Assembly (NCBI GenBank): GCA_009776345.1 | Contig: WRLS01000114.1 | Span: 1 to 6,731 of the forward strand | Length of the DNA: 6,731 nucleotides | Direction of reading: 5' to 3' | Origin: Oscillospiraceae bacterium | GTDB lineage: Bacteria > Bacillota > Clostridia > Oscillospirales > Ruminococcaceae | Shown here: positions 6,181-6,731 of the stretch, piece after piece | How positions within the stretch are numbered: position 1 is the first letter of the stretch | How the letters are laid out: each line of letters opens with the position of its first letter | Made by a program: the position numbers and the translations under genes | Notes under the pieces: model-generated | Told to the model about the DNA's origin: nothing | Databases searched by the model: none | What the model saw: the letters and a program-made list of their open reading frames with translations, nothing else

Positions 6181-6731
6181 TTATGCTTTGGTTTCTCCCT
6201 CATACACAGCAACACGGTCAGGTGATTTCCGGGCTTTGTCAACGGCGTTTCCTAAGATGCTGAGCGCCTTTTGATAGCTCAGTGCTTTTTCGGGTATTTG
6301 GCTGATTCCAACGTGCAGCGAAAGCGGAATGTCATGGTCCCCCGATTTTATTGATGTGCCGTTATAAGCCGTTATTTTTCTTGCTAAGGCTTCGGCGTCT
6401 GATGCGGATTTATATGTTGTTATCACGGCAAACTCATCGCCGCCTGTGCGGAACAACAGCATATTTTCCGATAATTCACGTTCGATTCGTGCAAATGCTT
6501 CCGCAATTACAATATCTCCGGCGGCATATCCATAATCGTTGTTCACTTTCATAAAATTTACAATATCCGCACCGAGCGCATATGTGCCGCCGAATTTCTT
6601 TATTTCATCGTATAATTCGCTGACATCCAATGGCTTTCTTTTTGACATAGCGATACCTCCATAATCATTTTCAATTTTGAATTTTGGCTGCAGTTCGGAG
6701 AACCGTCTTGTTTTGCGGAACTCACTTGGGG
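6181..6731 (-). CDS. GGDEF-domain protein, probably the C-terminal part of an AraC-GGDEF fusion (partial)
   Basis: The frame is open from its stop to the right edge, so the N-terminus is missing. The first ten visible residues, PSEFRKTRRF, look like the end of an AraC-type DNA-binding domain (compare TPTEFR in the regulator at 983-1714). A linker of about 17 residues follows, then a GGDEF domain. Numbered from the ATG at 6648, the domain has the metal and substrate positions D28, N36 and D45 at the +8 and +17 spacing of the PleD active site, and an intact RTGGDEF (67-73). Such enzymes join two GTP into cyclic di-GMP. There is no RxxD inhibitory site (SENM instead), the usual GH of the substrate loop is GY, and the DxLTGLxNR start is absent, so activity is uncertain. 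The alternative is a free 155-residue protein starting at ATG 6648 behind a strong GGAGGT. GGDEF is secure; fusion is likely but unproven here. Confidence 0.8.
   Translation of the reverse strand, partial: PSEFRKTRRFSELQPKFKIENDYGGIAMSKRKPLDVSELYDEIKKFGGTYALGADIVNFMKVNNDYGYAAGDIVIAEAFARIERELSENMLLFRTGGDEFAVITTYKSASDAEALARKITAYNGTSIKSGDHDIPLSLHVGISQIPEKALSYQKALSILGNAVDKARKSPDRVAVYEGETKA
6646..6660 (-). promoter_or_regulatory. Ribosome-binding site and possible internal start of the GGDEF domain
   Basis: GGAGGT (plus strand 6655-6660) lies 6 nt before ATG 6648-6646, an excellent initiation signal. It sits inside the longer open frame, where the same bases encode Gly-Gly. Either the GGDEF protein starts here, or a fusion gene also makes a short GGDEF-only product from an internal start, or the Gly-Gly codons mimic a ribosome-binding site by chance. 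Confidence 0.55.

Overview
The window reads as chromosomal DNA of a Gram-positive bacterium, most likely a Clostridia-class Firmicute of moderate GC (about half, by eye). The grounds are: purine-rich Shine-Dalgarno sequences before almost every gene; sigma-A promoters with near-consensus -35 and -10 boxes; a Bacillus-type LexA box at uvrA; YesM/YesN-style two-component genes; two tRNA genes without an encoded CCA end; and three non-ATG starts (GTG, TTG, TTG). I cannot name the species.

Layout: all protein genes lie on the minus strand and both tRNA genes on the plus strand. From the left: the N-terminal two thirds of a membrane sensor kinase (1-986, cut by the window edge), translationally coupled to its upstream AraC-type response regulator (983-1714). 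A divergent intergenic region (1715-1887) carries the regulator promoter on the minus strand, with a perfect 14-bp dyad between its boxes, and a near-ideal promoter for tRNA-Leu(GAG) on the plus strand (1888-1970). Then comes a gene-poor stretch (1971-2386) with a long hairpin behind the tRNA, a 17-bp-arm inverted repeat, a basic open frame without a start codon, and a strong bidirectional terminator. After this lie a small four-helix membrane protein of unknown function (2387-2782) and full-length uvrA (2914-5745). Between uvrA and the divergent initiator tRNA-Met (5984-6057) are the uvrA promoter with an overlapping LexA-type box and a separate 14-bp palindrome. A strong terminator follows the tRNA. 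The right edge holds a GGDEF-domain gene whose frame stays open to the window end and begins with what looks like the last residues of an AraC DNA-binding domain.

How they work together: the kinase and regulator form one signalling operon, probably governing a transporter or carbohydrate locus outside the window. uvrA is a separate SOS-type repair gene, and uvrB is not adjacent. The two tRNAs are independent units. No phage, CRISPR, insertion sequence or obvious new defence system is visible. The most unusual items are the apparent AraC-GGDEF fusion with a strong internal start signal, and the dyad operator inside the regulator promoter.
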